A stretch of DNA of 64,000 bases from positions 2,666,001 to 2,730,000 of the forward strand of contig NZ_JADOTY010000001.1 of NCBI RefSeq assembly GCF_015751785.1. The letters are read 5' to 3'. Under the pieces are notes generated by a model. The model searched no databases, had not been told where the DNA came from, and saw nothing but the letters and a program-made list of their open reading frames with translations. The stretch is from Micromonospora vinacea (GTDB lineage: Bacteria; Actinomycetota; Actinomycetes; Mycobacteriales; Micromonosporaceae). Both the position numbers and the translations under genes were made by a program. Positions 15,714 to 24,454 of this stretch are shown here, one piece after another. Within the stretch, counting starts at the first letter, position 1, and every line of letters begins with the position of its first letter.

Positions 15714-16229
15714 ATGAGCCACTCCGTCGCCGGAGAGCCGTCCTCTGCCGGCCGCCGAGCCGCACCCTTGACCACCGCTGTCTATTCCGCCGCCGAGTGG
15801 GATCTGCTCACCAGCCTGCCCGGTCGGGTCCTCGTGGCCGCCGCGGCGCCCGGTCCCGGCCGGACGGAGCGTGGGGTGCTGGCCAGCCTGGCCGGCCTGG
15901 ACGCGGTGGCCGCGGGCCGAGCCTCCGACAGCGACCTGGTCCGCGCGGTGGTCGCCACGATCTACGCCCGCCACGACGGCACCCCGCAACCCGCCGAGCG
16001 GCTCACCGACCTGGTGGGCCTGCTGGCCGCCTGCCGGGCGGCGAGCCGGGTCCTCCGGCGACGGGCCGACCCCGCCGACTCGGCCGCGTACCGCCAGTGG
16101 GTGCAGTCTGTCGCGGCCCGGGTCTGTCGCGCGGTGCCCGGCACCGGCGCGCGCCGACTGGACCCACCGGCCAGCCCGGCGGACCGGCGCTTCCTGGACC
16201 GGCTCGGTGCCGCCCTCGACCTGGGCTGA
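15714..16229 (+). CDS. Hypothetical protein, alpha-helical
   Basis: 171 residues. ATG 15714 has GGAGG five bases upstream, preferred over an upstream GTG at 15675. No membrane segment or recognisable motif; the sequence is Ala/Arg-rich and helical, with an N-terminal LTTAVYSAAEWDLLTSLPGRVL and a C-terminal FLDRLGAALDLG. Function unknown. It precedes the RNA methyltransferase gene by 45 bases and may be cotranscribed with it. An imperfect inverted repeat (about 15631-15680) lies just upstream. Confidence 0.75.
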   Translation: MSHSVAGEPSSAGRRAAPLTTAVYSAAEWDLLTSLPGRVLVAAAAPGPGRTERGVLASLAGLDAVAAGRASDSDLVRAVVATIYARHDGTPQPAERLTDLVGLLAACRAASRVLRRRADPADSAAYRQWVQSVAARVCRAVPGTGARRLDPPASPADRRFLDRLGAALDLG

Positions 16230-16274
16230 CCGGCAGGTCGTCGCGCCCGGCGCCAGCGCGGTCCGTACCCTCTG

Positions 16275-16904
16275 ATGACCGTGACCGACGACCAGCTTGA
16301 GGTGGGCGTGGGCCCCTGGCCGGGGGACCCACCGGACGACCCCCGTTACGACAGGCAGTTGCTGGCGGAGGGGGACCGGCGCAACGTCGTCGACCGGTAC
16401 CGCTACTGGCGGCACGAGGCGATCGTCGCGGACCTGGACCGGCACCGGCACGGCTTCCACGTGGCGATCGAGAACTGGCAGCACGACTTCAACATCGGCA
16501 CTGTGGTGCGCAACGCCAACGCGTTCAACGCCGCCGAGGTGCACATCGTCGGACGGCGACGGTGGAACCGGCGCGGCGCGATGGTGACCGATCGGTACCA
16601 GCACGTACGGCACCACGAGACGATCGAGGAGTTCGTCGCCTGGGCGGCCGAGCGGCACCTGCCGGTGCTCGGCATCGACAACCTGCCCGGGTCGCGTCCG
16701 CTGGAGACCGGCACCCTGCCCCGGGACTGCGTGCTGCTGTTCGGCCAGGAGGGGCCGGGCCTCTCCGAGCCGGCCCGCGCCGCGTGCGACCAGCTCTACT
16801 CCATCGCCCAGTACGGCTCGACGAGGTCGATCAACGCGGGCGTGGCCAGCGGAATCGCCATGCACGCCTGGATCCGTGCGCACGCCGGAACGCCGCCGGA
16901 CTGA
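16275..16904 (+). CDS. TrmH/SpoU-family RNA 2'-O-methyltransferase
   Basis: 209 residues. The three SPOUT motifs are present: NIGTVVRNANAFNA (motif 1, catalytic Arg), LLFGQEGPGLS (motif 2) and SIAQYGSTRSINAGVASGIAM (motif 3, knot). It should transfer a methyl from S-adenosylmethionine to a ribose in tRNA or rRNA. There is no long N-terminal substrate domain, so the target base cannot be predicted. ATG at 16275. Confidence 0.9.
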   Translation: MTVTDDQLEVGVGPWPGDPPDDPRYDRQLLAEGDRRNVVDRYRYWRHEAIVADLDRHRHGFHVAIENWQHDFNIGTVVRNANAFNAAEVHIVGRRRWNRRGAMVTDRYQHVRHHETIEEFVAWAAERHLPVLGIDNLPGSRPLETGTLPRDCVLLFGQEGPGLSEPARAACDQLYSIAQYGSTRSINAGVASGIAMHAWIRAHAGTPPD

Positions 16905-16971
16905 CCCACGTACGGTGCCGAATCGGACGTTCCGGCTTGACGTGCCGGCGGTCCGGGTGAACGGTGGGGAT

Positions 16972-17661
16972 GTGAGTGTCGCGGTGAGTTGTCCGAGATG
17001 CGGGGGCCCGGTACGGGCGCCGGATCTGATGAACACCGACTCGAGGTGTGTGCAGTGCGGCCCAGTGCCGCCGTTGCACGTGCCCGAGCACATCGGAGCG
17101 GAGATCGTGGCGAGCGTGGTGGAACAGATCACCGCGAGCGGCGATCCACCGGTGACGCCGTTGTGGTGCCCGTGGCCGCTGCCGCCTGGTTGGACGCTCA
17201 CCGGCGTGGCGTACGCCGGGGACGACCGGACGGGAGTGCGGGCGACCGCTGTGGCCTGCGCGGGCCCGGCGCCGTTCGGCGGTGGTCCGGCCGATCTGGT
17301 CTTCGTGGCCGAGGAACCCGGTGTGGGCCTGGGCACCCGACTCGCCGGACTGACCGGCCCGGATCCGGGGCCGGAGTTGGTCGACGCGCTGACCGACCCG
17401 GGGCCGGGTCACCCTGACCACGTCGGACAGGCGAAGATCAAGGTCGGCGGGCACCCTACTCCACTGTGGTTGGTGAATTCACCAACGGATCGAAGCGCGT
17501 ACGCCGGCGAGGCTCGGGGAATGTGGCTCCATGCGATAGCCTGGCCGGCGAGTGCGGGTCACCTGCTCGCGGAAGACGTCGTGCTACACGACCTGACCGA
17601 GTGGACTCCCCCCGAGCTCGTGTACGGCGCACCGTCCCCGTATCTACCTGGTAGAGCTTGA
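16972..17661 (+). CDS. DUF6758-like zinc-ribbon protein
   Basis: 229 residues from a GTG at 16972 with GGTGGGGA upstream. The N-terminus holds a zinc ribbon: CPRCGG at about residue 7 and CVQCG about 25 later. The rest is a globular domain ending in YGAPSPYLPGRA. I recognise it as the actinobacterial DUF6758 family, function unknown. It precedes a 52-residue membrane protein and a PH-domain protein in the same direction, a grouping that suggests a conserved cell-envelope cluster. Confidence 0.8.
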   Translation: MSVAVSCPRCGGPVRAPDLMNTDSRCVQCGPVPPLHVPEHIGAEIVASVVEQITASGDPPVTPLWCPWPLPPGWTLTGVAYAGDDRTGVRATAVACAGPAPFGGGPADLVFVAEEPGVGLGTRLAGLTGPDPGPELVDALTDPGPGHPDHVGQAKIKVGGHPTPLWLVNSPTDRSAYAGEARGMWLHAIAWPASAGHLLAEDVVLHDLTEWTPPELVYGAPSPYLPGRA

Positions 17662-17777
17662 CAACTCTTCCGGATTGACGGAGAACGGACGCAGATATTC
17701 ACTGTACGACACCACACTGATACTCTGGGTGCCGCTGCGGTAATGGGACCCGGCGCCGCGCGAGAGGATGGCCCGCC

Positions 17778-17936
17778 ATGGTCAAGAAGGTCCTCACCTG
17801 GGCCGGAATCGCATTCTTGATCTTCTTCGTCGCCTACCGGCCAAACTCTGCGGCGGACGTGTTCAAGTCGCTCGGCGGCGGGATCATGGATATCGCCCAG
17901 GGGTTCGGCGACTTCTTCACCAGCCTCGTCGCCTAG
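17778..17936 (+). CDS. Small membrane protein (52 aa)
   Basis: ATG 17778 to TAG 17936. One hydrophobic helix, LTWAGIAFLIFFVAY, follows a Lys-rich start (MVKK), and a mildly amphipathic tail rich in Gly and Phe (SLGGGIMDIAQGFGDFF) follows. GAGAGG lies ten bases upstream. Its stop is six bases before the PH-domain gene, so the pair is probably one operon. The lower-GC promoter region at 17662-17777 is shared. A structural or regulatory partner of the next protein is inferred. Confidence 0.65.
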   Translation: MVKKVLTWAGIAFLIFFVAYRPNSAADVFKSLGGGIMDIAQGFGDFFTSLVA

Positions 17937-17942
17937 CCGCCG

Positions 17943-18818
17943 ATGGGCAGCCCCTCCGGTCCACCCTTCGACCCGGACGACCCCGACCGGGAACGCCGCG
18001 AGCGTGACACCGAGCCGATCCCGCGGATCGGGCCTGATGACGGCCCGGGCTACGGGGCCGGTCCCGGCCTGTCCGACGGTCCGTCCCTTTCGGACGACGT
18101 CGGCTACGGCGACGGGCCCGGCTACGCCGGTCAGGGGCGTTCCGGTCGGGGGTGGATCCGTGATCCGGAGGCCAGCTACCAGCCGCCGCAGATCTCCGAG
18201 GACGAGCTGGCCGGGTTGCGCGCCGACGCGACCGGCTCGACCCCTCGGCGGGTGCTGCCACTGGAAGACGAGCCCAGTTCGCTGGTGGCTCGCTACCTCT
18301 TCCCCACCGAGCGCTACCGGGGCGAGTGGAAGCGACACTGGATCCACCTCACCAACCCGCTGTTGATCGGCGTCGCGGCGACCTTCGTGCTCGGCTACCT
18401 CTCCGGCTTCCTCGCCGGCCAGGACGTCGGCGCGCTGACCACCATCGCCGTGCTGCTCTGGTTCGCGGTGATGGGCTGGGTGGCGTGGAAGGTCGCCGAC
18501 TGGTGGTATGACCGTTTCATCCTGACCAACAAGCGGGTCATGGTGGTCAACGGCATCGTCACCCGCAAGGTGGCGATGATGCCGCTGGTCCGGGTCACCG
18601 ACATGAAGTACGAGCAGACCCCCACCGGCCGAGCGCTCAACTACGGCACCTTCGTGCTGGAGTCCGCCGGTCAGGAGCAGGCGCTCCGCGAAATCAAGAA
18701 CCTACCCAACCCGAACGAGCTCTACCTGCGCGTCGTCGAGGAGATGTACGAGCCGCAGGCGGTCGAGGCGCGGCTCGGCAAGGAGGCCGACGAGGCCAAG
18801 GCCGACGACGGGGCGTGA
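17943..18818 (+). CDS. PH-domain membrane protein (YdbS-like)
   Basis: 291 residues. A disordered acidic, Gly/Pro-rich N-terminus (~100 residues) leads to two membrane helices (LLIGVAATFVLGYLSGFLAG; TTIAVLLWFAVMGWVAW) and then a bacterial PH domain (DRFILTNKRVMVVNGIVTRKVAMMPL to ALREIKNLP). Such bPH_2/YdbS-like proteins sit in the cytoplasmic membrane and have no known enzyme activity. ATG at 17943, seven bases after the preceding small gene. Confidence 0.85.
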   Translation: MGSPSGPPFDPDDPDRERRERDTEPIPRIGPDDGPGYGAGPGLSDGPSLSDDVGYGDGPGYAGQGRSGRGWIRDPEASYQPPQISEDELAGLRADATGSTPRRVLPLEDEPSSLVARYLFPTERYRGEWKRHWIHLTNPLLIGVAATFVLGYLSGFLAGQDVGALTTIAVLLWFAVMGWVAWKVADWWYDRFILTNKRVMVVNGIVTRKVAMMPLVRVTDMKYEQTPTGRALNYGTFVLESAGQEQALREIKNLPNPNELYLRVVEEMYEPQAVEARLGKEADEAKADDGA

Positions 18819-18921
18819 AGGTTTTCGACCGAACATCGGAGCAAGTGCGCACCTTTCGTCATGGACCAGAGCGCCTCTGACGTGGCACTCTGCCAGGACG
18901 GCAGGGGTGTGGAGGTGGGCG

Positions 18922-19698
18922 GTGGCGAGCAAGGACTCGTTGGAGGAGCAGTTCCGCGAGTTCGTCGCGGCCCGCTCCGCCGCGCTCCTACGCACCGCCT
19001 ACCTGCTCACCGGAGACTGGGCCACGGCCGAGGATCTGCTCCAGACGGCGCTGACCAAGACCTACCTCGCGTGGAAGCGGCTCGGCGGAATCGAGGCGGT
19101 CGAGCCGTACGCCCGCCGTGTGATGGTCAACACGTCGACCAGTTGGTGGCGGCGGCGCTGGCACGGCGAACGCCCGACCGAGGTGCTGCCCGAGCGGGCC
19201 GGTGTCGACGAGATCGAGCAGCAACTCGACCGTGACCTGCTCTGGCGGCATCTCCGCGAGTTGCCCAACCGGCAGCGGGCGGTGTTGGTGCTGCGCTACT
19301 ACGAGGACATGTCGGAGGCGCAGACCGCCGCGATGCTGGACATCTCACCGGGCACGGTGAAGAGCCAGACCTCCCGGGCGCTGGCCACGCTGCGTCGACG
19401 AATGGGTGCTGACGCACCGGACCTCGCCGCCGCAGCCGGCATCGCCGGCCGGTCGGCACCCGCCGCCGGTGGGTCGGCCGCGACCGCCGGCCGGACGACG
19501 GGCTCGGGTTCCCGCACCGGACGGGCCCCGGTCACCGGTGCCGCTGCCACACCCGGGCCGGGGCGGTCGGCCGGCCGACCCGTACCCCGCCCGGCCGCTC
19601 CGCGCCCCGCCGTGCCGCGTTCGATCACCCCGCAGGTCGTGCTGCCCACCGCCCCGGCGGCCGTGCCCGTCGGCACGGGCCCCGGGGACCAGCAGTGA
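18922..19698 (+). CDS. SigE-family sigma factor with long disordered tail
   Basis: 258 residues. GTG 18922 has GGAGG six bases upstream (a GTG at 18907 overlaps that site). The sigma part (to about residue 170) holds region 2 (TAEDLLQTALTKTYLAWKRL; YARRVMVNTSTSWWRRR) and region 4 (LPNRQRAVLVLRYYEDMSEAQ; SPGTVKSQTSRALATLRRR). The last ~85 residues are Ala/Pro/Gly/Arg-rich and disordered, unusual for this family. The stop overlaps the next gene (GTGA), whose product is a membrane protein. Confidence 0.9.
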   Translation: MASKDSLEEQFREFVAARSAALLRTAYLLTGDWATAEDLLQTALTKTYLAWKRLGGIEAVEPYARRVMVNTSTSWWRRRWHGERPTEVLPERAGVDEIEQQLDRDLLWRHLRELPNRQRAVLVLRYYEDMSEAQTAAMLDISPGTVKSQTSRALATLRRRMGADAPDLAAAAGIAGRSAPAAGGSAATAGRTTGSGSRTGRAPVTGAAATPGPGRSAGRPVPRPAAPRPAVPRSITPQVVLPTAPAAVPVGTGPGDQQ

Positions 19699-20957
19699 GC
19701 GAGTTGCCAGGCCGGGCCGACAACCTGACGGACGGCCCACGGCGTTCATACCAGGTGCGGCCTGACGAACTGGAAGGTGCGGTGCGGGAGACCCTCTCGC
19801 ACCGGGTCGCCCTTGCCCGCCCGCTGAGCGTCGATCCGGCGGGCCAGGCCATCCGCCGCGCGAACCGGATCCGGCGTCGACGCACCGCGGCCGGCCTCGC
19901 CCTCGCGGCGGCCACCACAGTGCTGCTCAGTGCCGGCATGGCCCAGTTCGGAGCCGAGACCAGGCGGGACGGGTCACCCATCGTGGTGATCGGCGACCCG
20001 GACCCGACCAACCGACCGCTCCCGACGGCCAGCATTCCCGGCCCCGCCCCATCGCCCGAAACGTCGAACGCTCTCCTCGTCGGCGAGACGCTGGTCAACG
20101 CCGACGGACGGCGGCTGGTGCTGCCCGAGGTCGGGCCCGCCGAACGCGTCCAGCCCCTCCCCAGCGGCGGCGGTTGGCTGGTGGTGGGCGCGCCGAGCAC
20201 CGCAGGACGCTCCCTGTGGGTGGTGCAGGACGACGGGCTGGTGCAGGTGCTGCTGGCCGGGGCGGGTGCGATCGTCCTGGCTCCGGACAGCCTCCAGGTC
20301 GCCTGGCGCGACGGAGACGACCTGCTGGTGGCGGGCGTGGTCGGCACCCAACTCATCGGGGCGGTGCGCACCCCGGTGCCCGCAGCGGCGGAGCCCGTCC
20401 GGTTCGTCGCCGACAGCGTGCTGGTCCGACTCGACCCGGCCAGCGCCGGTCACACCCTCTGGCGGCCCGGTGCGGGCCCACTGCCCGGGGCTTTTGAGCA
20501 GAAGAGCCTCAACGTCTACGGGCGGTTGCCCGACGGGCGGCTCGTCGGGCAGGTGGCCACTACCGATCCGGCCCGGACCTGCCTCGCGGTCCTCGCCCCG
20601 ACACGTCAGCTGGACCCGGTACGCACCGGCTGCGGTCCGGACCTGAGCCGGGACGGCATCGGCGGGGTCTCGCCGGACGGGCGGTGGCTGCTGGTGAACG
20701 GTGGGACCGGCAAGACCGGCCGGTCCCTGCTTGTCGACCTGCAACGGCTCGGGCCGGGTGTGAGCGCCGTTACGGCCGGGCCTCCGATGACCGGTGCGGT
20801 CGTGTGGGGCGACGAGACCCGGGCCGCCTACCTCGACGGCGCCGGGAAGCTGGTTCGGGTCGACGTCGGCGAGGTGCGGGCGGGAAAGCCCGCAAGCCCC
20901 GCCGCAGTGCCCGGTGTGTCGGCCGACGATCGGCCGATCCTGGTGCAGGGCTTCTGA
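19695..20957 (+). CDS. Single-pass membrane protein, probable anti-sigma partner with beta-rich ectodomain
   Basis: 420 residues from GTG 19695. Residues ~1-65 are cytoplasmic and end in RRRRT; one helix (AGLALAAATTVLLSAGMAQ) follows. The ~320-residue outer part has repeated short strands and a Pro/Ser linker, resembling a beta-propeller (GRWLLVNGG, DGLVQVLLAG, ETRAAYLDGAGKLV). Gene overlap with the sigma factor suggests a sensor that controls it. No zinc motif of classical anti-sigma proteins is present, so the role is inferred. Confidence 0.75.
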   Translation: MSELPGRADNLTDGPRRSYQVRPDELEGAVRETLSHRVALARPLSVDPAGQAIRRANRIRRRRTAAGLALAAATTVLLSAGMAQFGAETRRDGSPIVVIGDPDPTNRPLPTASIPGPAPSPETSNALLVGETLVNADGRRLVLPEVGPAERVQPLPSGGGWLVVGAPSTAGRSLWVVQDDGLVQVLLAGAGAIVLAPDSLQVAWRDGDDLLVAGVVGTQLIGAVRTPVPAAAEPVRFVADSVLVRLDPASAGHTLWRPGAGPLPGAFEQKSLNVYGRLPDGRLVGQVATTDPARTCLAVLAPTRQLDPVRTGCGPDLSRDGIGGVSPDGRWLLVNGGTGKTGRSLLVDLQRLGPGVSAVTAGPPMTGAVVWGDETRAAYLDGAGKLVRVDVGEVRAGKPASPAAVPGVSADDRPILVQGF

Positions 20958-21004
20958 CCCGCCCATGTGAGCCGGGCTCGCTGTTTCCTCGGTAACGTCG
21001 GGCG

Positions 21005-21877
21005 GTGACCTCGCGTACCGGCTCCGCCCCCCGGATCGACCTGCACACCCACTCCACGGCCAGCGACGGCACCCTGACCCCTGCCGAGCTGGTCGGCGCG
21101 GCCTTCGACGCCGGGCTGGACGTGCTGGCGATCACCGACCACGACACCACTGCCGGCTGGGCGTCCGCAGTGAACGCGCTGCCACCAGGACTGCGTCTGA
21201 TCCGGGGTGCGGAGCTGTCGTGTCGCTGGTCCGGCACGCAGCCGGCGGTGCCGCTGCACCTGCTCGCGTACCTGTTCGACCCGGACCACCCGGAGCTGGT
21301 GGCCGAGCTGGCTCGGGTCCGGGCCGCCCGGGAGGAGCGGGGCGAACGGATGGTCGACCTCCTGCGGGCCGACGGCATCGACGTGAACTGGTCGGACATC
21401 CTGGCCGGCGCGGGTGGCGGCACCGTCGGACGCCCGCACCTCGCGCAGGCACTCATCCGTGCCGGCCTGGTCGGCAGCGTCCGGGAGGCGTTCGGCCCGA
21501 ACTGGCTGGGCGAGCGGTACCGGCTGCCCAAGGAGGACATCGACGTGTTCCGGGCCGTTCGACTGGTCCGGGCGGCCGGAGGGGTGCCGGTCTTCGCCCA
21601 CCCGCGGGCCACCCGACGTGGCCGGGTGGTGCCCGACCAGCTGATCGTCGAGCTGGCCGCCGCCGGGCTCGCCGGGCTCGAGGTCGACCACGAGGACCAC
21701 ACCCCGGCCGAGCGGGAACACGTACGGGCACTCGCCGACGAGCTGGGCCTGCTCGTCACCGGTTCCTCGGATTTTCACGGCACCCACAAGACCGTCCAGC
21801 TCGGCGCGTTCAGCACCAGCGTCGAGGCGTACGAGCGGATCGTCGCCGAGGGGGTGACCGAGGTCGCTTCGGGGTGA
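21005..21877 (+). CDS. PHP-domain phosphoesterase (TrpH/YciV-like)
   Basis: 290 residues. The metal-binding pattern of PHP enzymes is complete: DLHTHSTASDG at about residues 12-22, ITDHDT, GAELSC, and near the end SSDFHGTHK. These residues usually bind three divalent metals and hydrolyse phosphoesters, often in nucleotides (3',5'-nucleoside bisphosphatase or 5'-3' exonuclease activities are reported for relatives). GTG at 21005, 47 bases after the preceding gene. Confidence 0.9.
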   Translation: MTSRTGSAPRIDLHTHSTASDGTLTPAELVGAAFDAGLDVLAITDHDTTAGWASAVNALPPGLRLIRGAELSCRWSGTQPAVPLHLLAYLFDPDHPELVAELARVRAAREERGERMVDLLRADGIDVNWSDILAGAGGGTVGRPHLAQALIRAGLVGSVREAFGPNWLGERYRLPKEDIDVFRAVRLVRAAGGVPVFAHPRATRRGRVVPDQLIVELAAAGLAGLEVDHEDHTPAEREHVRALADELGLLVTGSSDFHGTHKTVQLGAFSTSVEAYERIVAEGVTEVASG

Positions 21878-21918
21878 TCCGGGTATTTCGCCCATCGCGG
21901 CGCGGCTAGGTTGATCAC

Positions 21919-22533
21919 GTGGATCTGAAGCTGTTCGGCGAGGTTTTCGTGACCCTGCTGGTGATCACCGACCCGCCGGGCATGATGCCGATCTTCCTGG
22001 CGTTGACCGGCCCGCTGCCCGCCCGTGACCGCAACCGGGCGGCCTGGCAGGCCGTCGCGTTGGCGCTCGGCGTCATCGTGATCTTCGCGGTGGCGGGGCA
22101 GACCCTGCTCGACTACCTGCACGTGGACCTGCCGGCGTTGCAGGCGGCCGGTGGGCTGCTGCTCGTGCTCGTGGCCCTGGAGTTGCTGACCGGCAAGGCC
22201 GACGACCCGAGCCAGCAGGTCACCTCCAACATCGCGCTGGTGCCGCTGGGCACGCCGCTGCTGGCCGGCCCGGGCGCCATCGTGGCCACCATGCTCTTCG
22301 TCCAGCAGGCCGACGGGCTGGGCGAGTTCAGCGCCATCGCCGTGGCGATCCTCGCCGTGATGGTCGCCGTCTGGATCGTCCTGCGCTTCTCCGGCGGCAT
22401 CGTGAAGATCCTCCGGCCGGGCGGGATCGAGGTGCTCACCCGGATCGCCGGCCTGCTGCTGGCCGCGATCGCCGTACAGCTCATCGCCGACGCGGTGGCC
22501 GCCTTCGTCACGCAGTACGTCAACATGGCCTGA
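21919..22533 (+). CDS. MarC/UPF0056-family membrane protein
   Basis: 204 residues, six predicted helices: LFGEVFVTLLVITDPPGMMPIFL, AVALALGVIVIFAVAGQTLL, AAGGLLLVLVALELLTG, the TPLLAGPGAIVATMLF hairpin, and two more. The PPGMMPIF and LLAGPG motifs are typical of MarC. Family function is debated; the name dates from a multiple-antibiotic-resistance locus, but transport substrates are not established. GTG at 21919, 41 bases after the PHP gene. Confidence 0.9.
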   Translation: MDLKLFGEVFVTLLVITDPPGMMPIFLALTGPLPARDRNRAAWQAVALALGVIVIFAVAGQTLLDYLHVDLPALQAAGGLLLVLVALELLTGKADDPSQQVTSNIALVPLGTPLLAGPGAIVATMLFVQQADGLGEFSAIAVAILAVMVAVWIVLRFSGGIVKILRPGGIEVLTRIAGLLLAAIAVQLIADAVAAFVTQYVNMA

Positions 22534-22576
22534 CGGCACGCGCGCGATGTCGGGGGTGGATGGCAGGATCGCAGGC

Positions 22577-23497
22577 GTGCGACGATCCTCATCAGCGGGG
22601 CGGCCGGCCGCCGGCGGTCGGGCCCCACGGCAGCGCGCCGGCGACGCCGAGCAACTCGGCTTCGAGGGCATGCCGGAGCGGCTGTTCGTCTGCACCCCGA
22701 GCAAGCTCGGCGCGTACGCGGACTGCCCGCGTCGCTACCGCTACTCCTACGTCGACCGGCCCGCCCCACCCAAGGGCCCGCCGTGGGCGCACAACTCGCT
22801 CGGCGCCAGCGTGCACACCGCCCTGAAGAACTGGTACGCGTTGCCCGCCGACCGGCGGCGCCCCGAGGCGCTGGCCACGCTGCTCAAGGGCACCTGGGTC
22901 CGCGAGGGCTACCGCGACGACGAGCAGGAGCGGTCCGCCTACCGGCGGGCGTTGGGCTGGCTGGAAGCGTACGTCGAGACGCTGGAGCCGGATTCCGACC
23001 CGCTCGGCGTGGAGCGGGTGGTGGCGGTCAAGACCGCGGTGTTGGCGTTCAACGGTCGCGCCGACCGGATCGACTCGCGGCCCGGCCCGGAGGGGCCGGA
23101 GCTGGTCATCGTCGACTACAAGACCGGTCGCACCGGGCTGGACACGGACGACGCCCGGGGCTCGCAGGCGCTGGCGCTCTACGCGTACGCCGCCGAGCGG
23201 GTGTTCCGTCGGCCGTGCCGCCGGGTGGAGCTGCACCACCTGCCGACCGGCACGGTCGCCGGCCACGACCACACCGTCGAGTCGCTGGCCCGACAACTGA
23301 CCCGCGCGGAAGAGACGGCCCGCGACATCATGGCCGCCGAACGGGCAGTCGCCGACGGCGCCGACGCGGACGAGGCTTTCCCGGTGGCACCCAGCCCGCG
23401 CTGTGGCTGGTGCGACTTCCGGCGGCACTGCCCGGCGGGCGCGCAGGCCCCGGGCAAGGAGCCGTGGGCGGCCATGGACCGGCCCGCCGACGGTTGA
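22577..23497 (+). CDS. RecB-like PD-(D/E)XK nuclease
   Basis: 306 residues from GTG 22577, with AGGA eight bases upstream; an ATG at 22547 would add ten residues. LFVCTPSKLGAYADCPRRYRYSYV opens the domain; GRADRID and LVIVDYKTGR supply the Asp, Asp and Lys of the nuclease core. One early Cys and C-terminal CGWCDFRRHC give four cysteines spaced as in the AddB/Cas4-like 4Fe-4S nuclease fold. Probable role in DNA end processing or repair; it is not fused to a helicase. Confidence 0.88.
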   Translation: MRRSSSAGRPAAGGRAPRQRAGDAEQLGFEGMPERLFVCTPSKLGAYADCPRRYRYSYVDRPAPPKGPPWAHNSLGASVHTALKNWYALPADRRRPEALATLLKGTWVREGYRDDEQERSAYRRALGWLEAYVETLEPDSDPLGVERVVAVKTAVLAFNGRADRIDSRPGPEGPELVIVDYKTGRTGLDTDDARGSQALALYAYAAERVFRRPCRRVELHHLPTGTVAGHDHTVESLARQLTRAEETARDIMAAERAVADGADADEAFPVAPSPRCGWCDFRRHCPAGAQAPGKEPWAAMDRPADG

Positions 23498-23518
23498 TTC
23501 CCCGCGCCGAGGGCCGGG

Positions 23519-24376
23519 TCAGCCGGCCAGCGCTGCGTGCCGCGCGGCCCGCTCCTTGGCCGCCTGGATCAACGGCCCCTCCAGGTAGCGGCGGGGGACG
23601 GCAGCGAACGCGAGCCGCAGCGCGCGCACGCTCAGGTCCGCCGACAGCGCGGTGGTCGGTAGACCGAGACCGCCGTACATCCGGTGCGCCCACGTCGGCA
23701 GCAGCGCGAACGCGGTGCCGGCAATCCCCAGGTACGCCCAGCGCGGAGGGCCCAGCGTGAGCCCCAACCGGACCGGCAGGCTGAGCTTCCACGGCAGCGG
23801 CGGGGCGGTGAGGAACACCGCCGTCTCGGCGGCCTCCCGGGTCATCCGCAACTGTGGCCGTACCGCCCCGTAGTAGTCGGCGACCTCGGCGGCGGTGCCC
23901 GGAACGGTGGCCGGGTCCAGGCCGACCAGGGCGGCGGCGCGGCGCTGCTCGGTGTAGTAGCCGTCCACCTCGTCGTCGCTCAGCGGCAGCCCGGCCCGTC
24001 GGGCCGTGCTCAGGAACGACTCGACCTCGGTCACGTGCACCCAGCGCAGCAGGTCCGGTTCGTCGATCCGGAACTGCTCACCGGTGAGCGTGTCGGTGGC
24101 CCGCATCCGGTCGTGCAGACGACGCAGGCGGGCCCCGGCGGCCTGCGCCTCGGAGGTGGTCCCGTACACGGTGGTCGCCACGTAGGTGGCGGTGCGGACC
24201 AGGCGGCCCCAGGCGTCGGTGCGGTAGTTGCTGTTCTGCGCGACCCCGGCCATGGCCCGAGGGTGCAACGCCTGAAGGTAGAGCGAGCGCAGGCCGGCGA
24301 CGATCAGGATCGGCTCCTCGTGCACCTTCCACGTGACCGAACCCGGACCGAAAAGGCCGAGGTCATCGGAGTCCAC
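23519..24376 (-). CDS. Oxygenase MpaB-like protein (DUF2236)
   Basis: 285 residues. It matches the DUF2236 pattern: LFGPGSVTWKVHEEPILIVAGLRSLYLQALHPRAMAGV near the N-terminus, then RVTEVESFL and YTEQRRAAALVG, and the C-terminal membrane-like WAYLGIAGTAFALLPTW. Such proteins include the latex-clearing and MpaB oxygenases, which bind haem through a conserved His; HPRAM supplies a His here. The substrate is unknown. ATG at 24376. Confidence 0.85.
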   Translation of the reverse strand: MDSDDLGLFGPGSVTWKVHEEPILIVAGLRSLYLQALHPRAMAGVAQNSNYRTDAWGRLVRTATYVATTVYGTTSEAQAAGARLRRLHDRMRATDTLTGEQFRIDEPDLLRWVHVTEVESFLSTARRAGLPLSDDEVDGYYTEQRRAAALVGLDPATVPGTAAEVADYYGAVRPQLRMTREAAETAVFLTAPPLPWKLSLPVRLGLTLGPPRWAYLGIAGTAFALLPTWAHRMYGGLGLPTTALSADLSVRALRLAFAAVPRRYLEGPLIQAAKERAARHAALAG

Positions 24377-24454
24377 CGGTCAAGAGTGCCACGGTCGGGC
24401 CGGCCACGCCGACCACGTGCCGCCGGTGCCGCACCTGGACCGTGGGGCCGCCGG

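Noticed and set aside
14919..17336. 805-codon minus-strand frame
   Set aside because: It covers three plus-strand genes with clear families; its protein has no recognisable motif.
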